NCBI GenBank assembly: GCA_033002965.1
Contig: JAURVB010000825.1
Location: forward strand, 1-64,000
DNA: 64,000 bases
Reading direction: 5' to 3'
From: Piper betle
Taxonomy: Eukaryota; Streptophyta; Magnoliopsida; Piperales; Piperaceae
The translations under genes were made by a program, and so were the position numbers. Under the pieces are notes generated by a model. It was not told the origin of the DNA, did no database searches, and saw only the letters and a program-made list of their open reading frames with translations. Positions 1 through 12,637 of this stretch are shown one piece after another (positions within the stretch are counted from its first letter, which is position 1; each line of letters starts with the position of its first letter).

Positions 1-219
1 AAAATGACTGGCATACTCTCATATATCTGATAACTCATTCTGTTCTGCTGTATTCATGACGTTATCATCATATATTTGGGTACGCATGACCCTCATAGCT
101 CATACACGAGACCGGCATCGGCTCGATACACGTGTCCTGAAACTGACTCAACTCGAAAAATAACGGTCGACCCGACCGGTTCTGAATATAAAACCCTAAC
201 TCGAATCGTGGGTTTTACA
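1..219 (-). mobile_element. LTR end, family 1 (copy A), truncated by window start
   Basis: Read on the minus strand, the element starts at 219 with TGTAAAACCC and continues off the left edge of the window. The same opening, followed by an AGGGTTTTA motif, is found at 59,177, and the segment also aligns with 50,398-50,620 on the plus strand (shared GAGTCAG, GAGCC, GATGAGGGTCA and ATATGATGATAACGTCA blocks). TG-starting termini and long length point to an LTR retrotransposon, probably Ty3/gypsy. The five bases after the terminus (220-224, GTATC) would be the target duplication, but the partner lies outside the window, so a solo LTR cannot be told from a full element. Confidence 0.7.
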
Positions 220-1560
220 GTATCGATAGCAGTTGGGTAGCGGACATGATCGGTAACAAGTACCGAGCACCGCTACCGTGTGCTGAGCGTGGTGCGGGTT
301 CCAGGTGCGTGACAGGTCAGGCGCAGCCAGGACGTTCTACCGAGCATCACGTGCGGATAGAAGCTGCGGGTTCCGGATGCGTAGGGTGCTAGTGACTGAG
401 CACCACTAACCGAGCGTGCTGGGCGCCAGGGCCGGGTACTACAGTGCGACATGCGGTAGTCGCGGGTGCGCAGGTGTGCAGGTGACCGAGCCAAGCTGCT
501 GTAGGGGTTATCGTGCACGCGTATGGGTGCTGTGGAACAGACGGACCAGGGTTCGGTATTGGGGTCGCTGGGTCGAGCTAGGCGACCGTGCCACATCCAG
601 GAAGTTGATGAGGCATTTGCGCCACGCCCAAGGGTGGGTCTTTCTGGTAATTCTGCTGGAACACCAAGGGGGTCGATGACAAGGCTTGGAGGATGGGAGC
701 CGTTGATCAAGACTTCGATGGTGAGGATGCAAGCTGATGAGGTGTCACACTAAGGCCGGGATGTCTATATAAGGAGGTGACATCCTTATGTAGAGATCAG
801 ACAAGAGGAGAACAACATGTGAAGTGTGTGTGAGTGATCTTGGTGGAGGAGAGAAACTTGGTCGAGCAAGGGGATGCCTTGGGGTTACTGCAGTCAGGCC
901 GAGGGGCGGTCTGGAACTTCAAGGGAGACTATCGGGGTAGTCGACGCCTGCCTTTAGGGTCAAGGCTCACATACCAGTTGTTCGGCAACCTTGCGCGGTG
1001 AGCCGAGGGTTGGGTGAAGTCCTGTCGAGTGAGGGTCGAGAGGCACGGTCGTGGGGTTTGCATGTCCACGACCGGCAAGTAGTCTAGGGTGTAGACACTT
1101 GTATATCTTGTATTCATACTAGTGGAATAGAGGTTGGGATGAGTTCCTGTAATTCTTGTGGTGTATGCATCGTGTTTGGCCACCGGGGTTAGACCTGTGA
1201 TTCCGAGATCTATTGGTACCAAGATGGGTGATCAGTACGTGGGACGCGTAGTCACTGCAGCTTGGTGATTGGTGTGTGTTCGGTACAATCGCTGGTAGCC
1301 TGATACCGGTACTAGTGACGCTTGTAGTTGGGCGCGGTACCGGGACTGGGTTCGTGCGGTATTCGCAAGTGTGTGGTCCGAGGCCGCTGTGCACCACAGC
1401 ACATTGGTGGGTGCGGAGGTGGTGTTGGCTGGTGTTTCCAGGGAGGGAAACACGCCGCACGGAGGCAGTTAGGGCGAAAAATTTAAACCCTAAGTTGACC
1501 CCTGTGACAGACCATCCATGGGAAGGCCCACCAAAGTGCATGCATCACCCTTTGTCAAAG
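220..1560. other. GC-rich non-genic block, probably old retroelement sequence
   Basis: No credible gene. All open frames are short, overlap on both strands and lack recognisable domains. A TATATAAGGAGG sequence near 766 looks like a core promoter of an LTR. The stretch around 1,045-1,085 (TTTGCATGTCCACGACC and following) resembles 10,985-11,015 (ATTGCATGTCCATGACC), which suggests that both are diverged copies of one repeat. Family assignment was not possible by eye. Confidence 0.35.
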
Positions 1561-2014
1561 CCTACAACTTCCAATTGCTGGGATCACTTGCCACCGTCAA
1601 GGAGGAAACGGTTGTCGATGCACATCTAGAGAAGAATAGGAGAAGGAAAGGACCCGACTATCCATTTAGAATCAACCATTTCCAAGTTTCTTGACCGCTG
1701 CCTTGCAAACAAGGTGTTCCCCACAATCATTGACGGAGTTTGACACCCGGCTAGCCCATTTCAGCTATTGTGCATGGCATTGGTTCAAATCAGCTTCATT
1801 TGGTCCGGTTCAGCTCAGATATTAATTAGGATGCACCTTAATGCATTCCCAAACTCTGATTTGTATGAAACTCGGTGCCCTACTATTTTACCAATTTCAG
1901 ATGTAACGGCAAAGTCTATTTCATCATTGGAGCACTTCAAAGGCCAATATTGAAGCCTCAAGACACGATATACTATGTGGAGTCGAAATTATTTAAAGTG
2001 GCAAAAAGTCCATT

Positions 2015-2165
2015 GTCTTGTAATTGTAAAAAGGAGAAAAATAGTGAATTATGAGTGTCAAAGTCACCTTGGATTGACTCATAAAACTTCATATTGAATT
2101 CTATGTGGAACCACATAAAAAATTCTCTCGTGCGTCTTCTCTTTAATTTTATAGACTCGCCTCTA
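2015..2165 (+). repeat. Copia-type LTR R/U5-like segment, copy 1
   Basis: The block runs from a TTGTAATTG stretch through a 'ccttggattgactc' core to GTGGAACCACATAAAAAATT and a CGTGCGTCTTCTCT tail. Two more copies of this order of motifs lie at about 3,775-3,900 and 7,145-7,310. A protein-free segment with an '-aaccacataaaa-' core followed by '-ttgtgtc-' is typical of the R/U5 end of plant Ty1/copia LTRs. No primer-binding site was found after it, so it is taken as a remnant. The class is inferred. Confidence 0.45.
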
Positions 2166-2577
2166 TGTTCATAGATAATAACACCCCGGTGTGATCCCCT
2201 ATCACACGAACTCAACCTGAACTTGCATCATTTTTTTGAGCGAATGCGAAACTTGCTCAAATGGTTTGGAGGTTTTGTTTTGGGGTGGCACCACGACTAT
2301 TTAAGATCAAATTTTGCTTCACAGAAGACCCTTTGTTTAATACATAAGTAGGGGCTAATGTATGCACACATTCGTATTAATATTTAATTGAGGCCCGAAT
2401 AATTTAACCGGTGTTAAACCCAAGTTCATATTCTAGAATTATTTGGGAATGTATAGAGGTTAATATAATATCCCAAAACATGAGACGATTACGGTGGATA
2501 TGATTGAGTTGTAACAGAAGCAAGATTTTTGGGATAAAATATTTGTTTGTGCTGCCTATAAATATAGCCACCTAACC

Positions 2578-3765
2578 TACGGAGAAATTGGAACTACGAG
2601 CTTCTTCCTCGTGCTTCCTTGCGATGTCATGTCCCCTATTTTGCCTCTTTGCCACTGGAGTCTTCTCATCATCGTGGAGCAATGCCCCCAACGAGTTGTC
2701 GATCTCGTAATCGTGGACCTTGCCAGCCGACTGCCTTGATGTTGTTCCACCCACCGAAACATTGTGGCGTTCCTACAAGGAGCCAGCCCTTTACGTTGTT
2801 GTCCAACTGGAGGTCTATATTGTTGCCCAGGTTGTGCTACACCACCGCAAGGAGTGAAATAAGCCTTCATCTCCCGCTGTGGGTGCATTCTTGGCACCGT
2901 CATCGCTTCTTGCTGCCACCGTTTTGCCACTATTTACCACCCTACTATGGAGTGCTGCTAGAAACTTTTCGTCGTGAAGGCCTGGTGCACTGCCATCTCT
3001 CTGCCTCCTCGCTGCTGCCTCCCCGAGTGTAGTTGCACAAACTGTATTGCTGATTGTGTCAAGGAGAAAAGCTGGAGTTTAACAAAGAGTAGAGAGTTTT
3101 CTAGACTACCATTGCTTGTGGGAGCTCTACCGTTGGCCAAGCCTTGCCCTGAAGTGCATGGAAGCTCGTCGAGGAGAGTTGAAGCCGCCTTGTTTTCACC
3201 GCTTTCCCAACTAGTCAGAGCCGTGTTGTTGTTTGTTGTCACTGCCCTCTTGACAAGGAAACTCACGTCGGAGCACAAAGAAGGGAAGGAGCATTTGTTG
3301 GAGCCAAAGCGTTGCCAAGGAGTCTGCTTATGTCTAGCCCACCATGATTGGGGCCCTTTCACTGCCAAATACATGCCAAGACCGGTCTTACCGATCGCCG
3401 TGGGCAGAAGTAGCCCTTTCACAATGGAACTTGCCTCGAAGGAGCACTGCCAAAGCTTGCCACCTTGAAGATCATTGTAGTTTGCACATCACCATACTGC
3501 TGGTCGGTACTACCGTGAAGGAAGCTGCCACTATCGAACGCCGCTTTGTTTGTGCCTCCCGGTTGCTACTATAGTGCTTGGAAGGAAGGAGATGCGTCGG
3601 ACCCATCACTGCTGTGAAGTGTTGCCAGCAAAGTTGAGCTATCTTGTCAGCGAGGGTGTTGCCGATTGGGACGTGCTGACGTTGGGAGTCCTACTCTATT
3701 CCTCCTGCCTTGCAGCCACTCCTCGGGTGCGGGTAAAAAAATTCACTAAGTCTTCTACTCAATAA
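2578..3765. other. GC-richer block between two R/U5-like copies, no gene
   Basis: Several overlapping open frames of 70-165 codons exist on both strands, but none has a recognisable domain, and open frames on both strands are expected from the base composition. The block is rich in gaaggag, ttgctg and gttgcc-type words, as is 5,220-6,660, and a short 'gtttagttgca'-like stretch is shared (3,030 and 6,110). Because it lies between two copies of the same LTR-like segment, it may be the internal part of a non-autonomous LTR element. That is inference. Confidence 0.3.
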
Positions 3766-3774
3766 AAATTAGAA

Positions 3775-3900
3775 AAATAAGTGCATTGTAAGTATCAATT
3801 TCCTTGGACTGACTTGTAATACTTTACATTTAATCTTACGTGGAATCACATAAAAATTTATTTGTGTGCCTTGCCTTTTATTTATTTTTTCTTACAATCA
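3775..3900 (+). repeat. Copia-type LTR R/U5-like segment, copy 2
   Basis: Same motif order as the copies at 2,015 and 7,145: GCATTGTAAGTATCAATTT, 'ccttggactgact', ACGTGGAATCACATAAAAAT, then TTGTGTGCCTTGCC. It matches copy 3 especially well over TTGTAAGTATCAATyT. It is a diverged remnant with no coding sequence. Confidence 0.45.
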
Positions 3901-5200
3901 ACTCATAGGTAGTAGCAACCTAAGATGTACCATGAAAACCCTAGACTAGAAATTTAATATGTCAATGACTTATGTCTAGCCCTAAAATGGTGATGACTAA
4001 TTCTTTCTAAAATTCGTAAACCTTTTATATATTGTGATGACTCATCCTCGTGCTCTATTGTAGATACTATCATCTTCGGTTTTTATAGCATGCTCATACT
4101 ATTATTTGAGACCTATACTTGTGATCTTAAAGTTAGGTTGACTCAAACTATAGTTCAATTGAACAATCTAACTCAAATCTAGCCATTGTTGGCAAAATTA
4201 TAAGTGGTAAAAACCCTAAGCCAAAACTAGGTTTTATATTTTTGCTAAACAGTTCATACGATCTTAACCTGCGTGCCCTAATCATGAATCCCAAACTCTC
4301 ACATCAGTAGAAGCATTACTACTCGAAACAACAAAGGAATAATTGTTATTGTTCAAAATATGATAATAATCAATATCCTGAATAATGAAACCATTAGAAA
4401 TAAATCTAGATTTATAATACTCAATCACTAGAATACTAAAAATATCCCAAGTCCAAAAGGAATCTAAAATACACTAAATATCACAAGTGCATATAGGATG
4501 TCACATAAAAATAATGTTCGGCCATCTCGCATCACTTACTTACAAGCGCCTTCTCCTTTTACTTGAACTCTAGAGTTGTTTCCAACATGTGACCATCATG
4601 TCCCTCGTGGAATTGTCTAATTCCACAAATGCTCTTTAATATCTAATTATATGTTCTGTTACGCCTGAATCAAAAATCTAAAAATGATGAGAACTAGTCA
4701 ACATGAAACAACTAAAAAAGAAAAAGAAACATCAGAAAAAGGGTAAATCTCTTTAGGCTCAAAAACAAGAATGAACATGGTATTCATTTCGTCTTACAAT
4801 TATAGCAAATAACTAAACTCATGTCCTTCTTACCATGGCTCATGGGAATTCTTAGCTTGATCACTCTTAACTTGATGAAACTTTTCTCGGCTCTTTTGAA
4901 CCTTTTTTGAATTGGTGTCATCTTCTAGAACATCGAGAGCCTAAAGATTTAGTCTTAAGAGATTCATTCATTAAGACATTGCTTGTACATATTTATCTGA
5001 AAAATATTTATATTTATTTAGTTATGTGGATAATATTTATCCAATTATGTGACAGTCCTCAGCCACTTATGTGGATGACTTCCTGCATATTACAAGAGAA
5101 TTGGTTATACGGTTCCAAAATTGCCGGAGAAAGAATTACCAAATGAAAAGGTAAACATTGTTCTACAGTCGTTGGAGGAAATCTCTCACTCAGGAGTTAT
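3901..5200. other. AT-rich spacer, nothing recognised
   Basis: AT-rich sequence with scattered stops in every frame. No domain, RNA gene or well-bounded repeat could be recognised by eye. Confidence 0.4.
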
Positions 5201-5219
5201 CCAAATTCTATAAAAGCAG

Positions 5220-6890
5220 GGTGTTATTGCTGAAGCAAGGGGGGCTTGTACGCTAAAGGAAAAGGATTTTGCCAGACTAAAGAAAAGCCGAGGGAGGAGC
5301 CCCTCACCGGAGATGCTTCGGTGACCCTCGCCAACACCCAATCACTACCCCTGTCAGCCATGAATCCTTGCCCAAGATCTAAACTTTCCACTTGCCAGAG
5401 CCACCGGTGAAGGAGTCGTGTCGCTTTGAAATGTTGCCAACGTGCTGCCATGAGAAGAGCCCAAGCCCCGGTGCGGGAGTCTGCCATCGCTGGAACAAGA
5501 GTGTTGGAGTCCAACATCTTGCCAACGCCGAGGAGTCGCTGCTCACTATCTTGCTAATTAGCCAAGGAGAGGAGGTCTAAAGCCTTGACTCATTGGAATT
5601 GTTTCAAGGAAATACGCTCGTACCTTGCCATTGCCATAGCCGCCATGGAAGGCCGAAGTTCATTACCGTTGTGGAGTGCTACCAGAATCACAACATCCCC
5701 GGAGTCCAGCCCCATTGTTGTTGTGCAGCCTCGCCGAAATCCTCATCGAGCCAAGAATTTCAGAAGAATTGTTGTTGCTGCACGACTGTCATAAAAAACA
5801 GGGGAGAAGCAAGGAGTTGCTATCATCCAGACCAAAGCCGACAACAAAAGCTGCTCTTTGCCGGAGTTACCTCAATGCTAATGCTACCTCATTGCAACAG
5901 ATTCAAACCAAAAGAAGTTTTGTAGGGCTCAGATGAAGAGGACATCCGTTGCTGCTATCCCGCTTGGAGTTGTTGCTCTATTCCTTGCCACCACTTTATG
6001 GTTGGAACGCCAGAGAAGATAGAGCCCTCCTCATCATCGTGAAGGACCTGTTGCATCGCCCTGAAGGAGTCATAGGAAAGTTCCCTTCCCTCCCCCGGTT
6101 GCTGTTTTGGAGTTTAGTTGCACTCGCAAAGGAAAGGAATCCTTGTTCATCGTTTCAGACTTCTTGGACTCTTTCCAACCAGTTCCGGTCGCTCCTGGCC
6201 CGTCTCGAGGTTCAGAGTGAAGGCGGAGAAGTGATCTACAAACCCAAGCCGAGAGCTGCTTGAGTTCGTCGCCGAAAAACATCAGGAAGCGAGGAAGTTG
6301 CTGGCTGGAAAAGCAGAAAACAAAGTAGCAAACAATAGATTTTTTGGATTCTTTCCAACCAGCGCCGGTCATTCCCAACCCTTCCGTTGTGATCAAGAGA
6401 AGATGATGGAATGATATAGAAACCCAAATGGAGATCCACCGGATTTCATCGCCGAGATCACCGAAAAAAATTGAGAAGTGACCGATCAGAGCAGCGTAGC
6501 ACAAAAGTGGAGAAAAGTGTCTAACTTTCCGGCCTCTGACCGACTGACCGGAGCCACCACCAACAGTTGAACCACCGTCAAGAGACCCATAGGTCTGTGA
6601 TCTACAGTTTTGGGCAATCTCCGCCACTTTCAACTTTCAGAAAAGTCGCCGCCGGAGCCACCAAAACCACCATTGCACCGCCGCGTCACGCCGTAGCCGG
6701 GTCTGTCATGCCCGTTTACTGCTGACTGTGTCCACAAGATTCGGCAGATCCGTGACTACCCATTTACCCACAGACCCATGACCAGATCTAGACCATGACT
6801 GCGTTCGTGACCACCCGCGACCCGAATTGGAGCTAGCATACTGTACACCGCCCGCAGTCCAGCGCATGCACGGCACATGCAGAGAGAAAG
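5220..6890. other. GC-richer repeat-like block, no gene
   Basis: Word use resembles 2,578-3,765 (ggagtc, ttgccat, gttgct). Inside it, two stretches near 6,160-6,200 and 6,345-6,385 repeat the word TTCTTTCCAACCAG followed by a CCGGTC. The longest open frame is on the minus strand (6,070-6,633) and has no recognisable domain. It is probably internal sequence of a non-autonomous retroelement that ends at the R/U5-like copy at 7,145. Confidence 0.3.
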
Positions 6891-7144
6891 GAAGCTGACG
6901 TGCCCTGTTTGGTCCGATCCAGCATTTGTTTGGTTTGAACTAACCTAGAATGGCCCGGTTCAGCCTATCAACACTCTAGAAATAATTTGAAGGCCTTCCA
7001 GTCCTCTGATCAAGGCGAAACTCCCACTGTTTTTGCTCCGAACACAGTGGACGTAGCGGTGGAGTCATTTTGAAGATTTGAAGATCATAAAGGGATTAAT
7101 CAGGGCATTGGGGACAAGCACTTTAGAGGCAAATTTATTTAAAG

Positions 7145-7310
7145 ACGAAAATTTACTGTATTGTAAATTGTACTATCAAAAGATAAATAGTGGATTGTAA
7201 GTATCAATCTCACCGTGGACTAACTTAGGGATTCAATTTAAACCCTAAGGAACCACATAAAAAATTCTTGTGTCATTTTGGTGTTTGCGACAAATTTATA
7301 TTTTCATCGC
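7145..7310 (+). repeat. Copia-type LTR R/U5-like segment, copy 3
   Basis: Third copy of the motif series: TTGTAAGTATCAATCTC, 'ccgtggactaactt', AGGAACCACATAAAAAATTC, then TTGTGTCATTTTGG. It closely parallels copies 1 and 2. A GC-rich tail with CGGCAAGGGCGCC follows at about 7,325, and no clear primer-binding site is seen. Confidence 0.45.
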
Positions 7311-7469
7311 ACTATCTTTTTGCGCGGCAAGGGCGCCTCAGTCCCACCGAACCTTCAAACCCGAATCGCAAGAACCGATTCGAGGGGGCGGACGATCCCG
7401 CGCCCGAACAGACATCTCTAGAGGATTTAGCAGCCTCCATGCAACTCATTTTTTCAACTTAAGATGATG

Positions 7470-9000
7470 TGAAATATCGTCAAAAGTAACAATACAATAC
7501 AGTACAGGTCATGATTTCTTGCATATACTCCCAAGAATAGGGCAACAACCAAATAACAACTTTGACTTGTTGTTCATCTGAAAGAACATTTTTGTAAGCT
7601 TTAAGTTCCTTGATTAAATTCCCTATTTCTTTTAAGTTCATTATAATGTTAGACTACTTATAAATGCCGAATTTATTTGTCAGACACCTTAGCTTTGTAG
7701 AAAAAGTGCCACTAAGTTTATCCATAAAGAGTAGGTCATGATGTATTTGTCAGATTCAAAAGATAAATCATTTTATGTAGTGCACAAAAGTATAATTCAA
7801 ACATTGATATTTTTGGACTTTCAAGCAGTATAAACCTCTAAATCCCATCGATCTTGTGCCGGAGTTCCATAAATATTATGAAGAAGTTCCATTAAAGAAG
7901 TTTCACTACATTCATGCTCTTAATGATTAACAAAACTTTCTAGCTCCAAAAATCATAATTATCAATGTTCAATTATCACTCTTTCTTCATATCAAGAATA
8001 ATGTACTTTGAAGCAGTTGTTAGTGAGTTATACATGGATATTAAAAAGATAATTATGCTAACATAAGACTTTATGCATTAAATTAATCATTAAAATAGCA
8101 CAAAATTATTTTTGTGGTGTATATATAATATTAATCGGTGCTCACTATCACGATACTTACCTCACATATTAATTAAATTTATCCCATATAAAGTTTTATG
8201 TATTTTATAATTAAGATAAAATAAATTTCATAATCTCCAATCTTCATTAGTTTCTACAAACTAAAGTGATCCTTTACATATATTTAATTAATTAAATATA
8301 ATACATGTTAAGCCTAAATGATTTTATTATTAACCAACCATAAGATTAATAAAAAACTTTAAATCCATTAAAGTTAGTTTAAAATGATATGATATTTGGT
8401 TTGTTTGGTTGGTATGAAATTAATATATAAAACTTGAAATTTTTCAAATACTCAATTTACCAAAAGTAGTTGTATTTAATAGATTTTTTGTTAAAAAATA
8501 TTATTAACTTATTCATTTTATATACAAATTAAGTATGATTACAGCAAAGGAAACATAAAATAGTCATGATTATCGTATTGTGACCCATTCATGTGCTCTT
8601 TAATGAGAAACAACCACACACGCGCCCCCCCCCCCCATCCCTTTTTATTTATTTAGATAGGAAAAAGAGATAAATTTAATTTTGCTCTTTGGAAAGCACA
8701 TTAGTGTGCCACAAAAGGTAATTATGGTTAATTTGAGCACAAAAAACATTGTAAAAGTATTAATGTTTATATATATATATATATACATACACACACACAG
8801 AAAGTTTCGTATGTTGACCATTTCAAATTTTTATATTACATTTATTTCATGATAGTTAAATAGAGCCTTAACATCAATTTAATATTAAGTTGGACCACAA
8901 ACAAATATATTATTCAAACAATAAAATTTGGATCGGTTACTGGCTTAAAAAGTCCAAGTGGTGGGAGCTTTATTTGGTTGGACGGATGGATGGTCTTACG
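7470..9000. other. AT-rich intergenic spacer with simple repeats
   Basis: Very AT-rich and without coding sequence. It holds a C homopolymer near 8,625 and a (TA)n-(CA)n simple-sequence tract at about 8,767-8,800. Nothing else could be recognised. Confidence 0.45.
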
Positions 9001-9687
9001 CATCTAGTTCATGTGCTTTCTGAACACTTAGGGTTTGGTAGTTGTCCCAGTCCATGAAGGATAGTTGGTGTTATCCAAGTAGTGGAAACAACTAACCAAT
9101 ACTAATGTGTGTTATAGTTGTGGGGATGATCGAGTATTGGTGCTAGGAGGTGGTTAGGACACTTAGGACTGCTCTCATGTATCAAGGAGGGGAACCGAAC
9201 ATGACTAAGGTTACCGATATCAAGTATAGTGAGGAATCGTGATCGTTGACCTATGGCAGCTCTTTGAGTGACAAGAAATTGTTATTGAGCATTGGCTAAG
9301 GCTTACCGAGCAACTGTGTTCTATTTGCTTCAAATTAACTTCAAGATGTCAAGTATGGGTTCCAAGTCTCGAGTATGATGGAGCATGCTTGAGCAATGTG
9401 GGTTGCTGCTATCAATGTTCACTAGGAGGACAATCGCAGCAGCGCATGAGGTTTTGGCAAGGCAAGGTTGGAGTATTGAGCTCATTGAAAACCAAGTCTT
9501 AGGAGTACTACAAGTGGCTGATTGAGTAGTGCCATGAGTTGTGCACGAGCGCTGGTCATGACTGAGAACTGGGATTCCAAATCTTGAAATTTTAGCAAGG
9601 TTTCCTAGTTGGACTAGGATTTCTAGTGGTAGTGTAATTACTAGTAATTTTGTTCGAGTTTGCTTGTTGGTGGCCTTTGTTGGGCCA

Positions 9688-10291
9688 TTTGGGCCCCCAA
9701 CTGGGCTCCGATATCATTGTTGGGCCCTTTGGACCCCAAAATAGAGTTATGATAGGTGTCATGGGTCTCTCTTAATCCAAAAATTAACCTAAGGAATAAG
9801 GCTTTCTCATTATCCTATATACAACTCGCCAACATCATCCACAACCGATGTAGGATAAACTCAATAACTCCCCTTCACATATCGTGCATATCCCTGAAAC
9901 CTTCATCGTCTGATAACTCTTAAATCAGACGACACCTACTTGACAAACTCCCCTTAAATTATTAGGTAGAACCCATGAAGGAAACAATAACTACAATCAG
10001 CGTAGGTAAACCCATCTCGAACTTAGTTCTGAAACCACTTATTAAGCCTTTTGGGCCCCCACTCAAGCTCTGAAACCATTGTTGGGCCCTTCGGACCCCT
10101 AAAAAAGACTTTAAACAACCAAAAGAAACTCACAATAGGTGTCACATGCCTCTCTTAATCTAAAAGCTAGCTCAAAGAATAAGGCTTTCCTATTAGCCTA
10201 TATACAAACCACTAACAACATCCACAATTAATGTAGGATAAATCCAATAACTCCCCTTCACATATTGGGCGTGACCCAAAACCATCATCGT
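9688..10291 (+). repeat. Pair of diverged direct repeats (~9,688-9,912 and ~10,047-10,291)
   Basis: The two copies share in the same order: TTGGGCCCCCA, CATTGTTGGGCCCTT, CTCTCTTAATC, AATAAGGCTTTC, CCTATATACAA, ACATCCACAA, ATGTAGGATAAA and CAATAACTCCCCTTCACATAT. They differ by substitutions and by an extra run of about 20 bases in the second copy. Arrangement and non-coding nature suggest pieces of a transposable element or a local segmental duplication. The family was not identified. Confidence 0.65.
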
Positions 10292-12623
10292 CTGGCAATC
10301 TCACACTTTCTTGGACAACTTGAACATTTTCAAGATCTAAGGGAGGAGGTTTTGGACAACACGTGGATGAGGTGGACACGGACTTTGAGGTGGACTAAAA
10401 TTTGTATCCAAGAGAGTTATGGTGGAGCCGGAACCAATCAAGTTAATCTGGAGATCGAGTGTTAGCGTTTGGGTTCCACTAGCCTTGCCTTGCATTCCCG
10501 AGCTAAGGGGCTCAACCATCTGTCCATGACACATCGTGGGAGACTCGAACCAGGTTGGAAAAGCTTGGCAAGGCGATGGGAAGAGTTGGAGAAGATTTTA
10601 CTAGTTTTTCATTGGCTAGGTTGGAGAAGATTGCAACGAACTTAGGATTGGCTATCTTTGGAGGACTAATTGTGTTGGGGGTTACACACAATATCTTCAA
10701 AGGGATTTCTAGAGAGCACAAAAAAATACGACGTTGATCAAGAAGGGCATGGGCGATTTCCATTGAGTTGAAAATCCAAACTCAAATCTAGGGCTCCTAT
10801 GTTGATCAAGTTACTCTTTGTTCCAAGGACTCGTCTGTGATTCTTATTACTTGTTGGTGATTGAATTGCTGGTAAACAAGATGATCTTAGTGAGCATGAT
10901 TTGGGGTTGTAATTGTTAAAATATTGTGAGTAAGGATTGCTTATTGTTCTTGAGCTTCTTTTATTGGGGAAAGGCTTGGTTGTGGAGATTGCATGTCCAT
11001 GACCTAGCAAGTATTTAAGGGAGTGAAATGCTTATAAATCATTATTTTAGTGAGTGGAATTAATATTAGGAGAAATCCTATAAGGTGTGGTGTTACTACT
11101 TTCTTGTTTGATAGGTGCTGAGTTAGGGGATTCGGTTTGAACGCGGTGTTAGAGTTTTTTAGTTGTTGAGTTATTGATTGTGACTTGATAGTGTGTGAAG
11201 GATTCAGATTGGTTGGTGTTGATGATGAATAGTGGAATGCTTTTACTTGATGTTTATTGCCAGTGAGGTATAAATTAGGGCTTCAGATTGTTGGTTTGTC
11301 ACCGGGGGTGCTTTTATATTTATTATATTTGTTGCGTTATAGATTGAAAGCTGAGTTTTTATAGAGCCAAATGCGCCTAATAGGCGATGATTTAGAGAAA
11401 ATTTTTTTAAATAGAATCAACCATGGATGGAAGGCGTTTGAAAATACCTTTTAACGGGCAAATTAAAGAACCCGTGAATTGACGCAATCGCACTCGGTAA
11501 CGGTCTAAAACAGTTCTGATCCGTAAGTTGGGTTGCGAACGAGAAAACGGTGACGGCGATACACCTCTGGGAGGAGCCTCCTACCACTTCCTAATTCTAA
11601 TTCCCAAAGAAAAATTAGGGCAGTGGGGCGTATTTCGCTGGGATTCCGGCGAGTTTCGCCGGCCACCATCCCCCGGCGACTAGGTGGCGGTGTGAGGTCC
11701 GAAGTAGGTTCTTACTCTCTCGGCCAACATACGCAGAGTTGGGAGGCCTGACGCGACCGCGTCAGGAGAAAAAGGCGGCGCGGTGGAGCTGCCCGCTGGA
11801 GATGTCCCGCCGTGACGGGATCGGGCGATAGTGGAGCTTCTACACCGGAGTAGATCTGACATATGAGAAAGACAGGCTCCGACGAGTTGGCCTGACGCCG
11901 AAGAGTTCTCTGGCGGCCGTGAGGTCCACTGCGGCTTCTGATTCCGGCCACGATCAGGTGGACTTCCCCCATTTTTATTTTTTATTTAATTTTAGTTTTA
12001 TTTTTTTTGTTCTTGTTTTCTGAATAAAGCCGGCATGGTCGGAGGTTGGGCATCCGTCAAGGGAATCGAATAGGAAGGCTGGGTGGGTATCATCGCCGGA
12101 CTCCGGGAGAGTTGTGGGAAGTTGTCGACGGACGCGAGAGTCTCCCGCCGTGGGAAAATCCTAGCTGGGTAGATTAGGACGATTTGATAATGAATAATTA
12201 TGATTATTTCCTCAATTAATCAAATAATAACAAACGAAATCTCAATTCAATAGTAAAAACGTGATAATTCCAGATCAATTATATTATTGTCAACAAAAAT
12301 AATGTGCCTCCTTCCACTAAGAAAAGATTTATTGATGTGCTCTACCATTAAACATGATTTAACTGATCTAATCATGCTTCAACATATTTAATCATGCAAA
12401 AACTGATTATAAATTATCAAACAGTAATTGAAAACAACAATATATAATCCGATGCAACAATTGTAACATGATTAAACATCTAATATGATTGAATTTTCTG
12501 CAATCAGTTTATAAAAGTTGAGAATTTTAATTTGGTCAAATTGAAAACATTCATGATTTATTATTAATCATGGTAGAAGCTGTCATAAACAACAAGATTT
12601 TAATCATAAATCGTGACAAACTG

Positions 12624-12637
12624 GCTCTTGGTGCCAA
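12624..12637 (-). other. Primer-binding-site-like sequence of the copia-like element
   Basis: The minus-strand TGGCACCAAGAGC sits one base inside the LTR terminus, which is the usual spacing for a retrotransposon primer-binding site. It differs from the canonical initiator-methionine tRNA complement by two transitions and one inserted base, so it is probably non-functional. Its position fixes the LTR as a left LTR in minus orientation. Confidence 0.5.

Noticed and set aside
273..1541. Overlapping frames of 70-145 codons on both strands
   Set aside because: No recognisable domain, heavy overlap, and sequence features of retroelement DNA.
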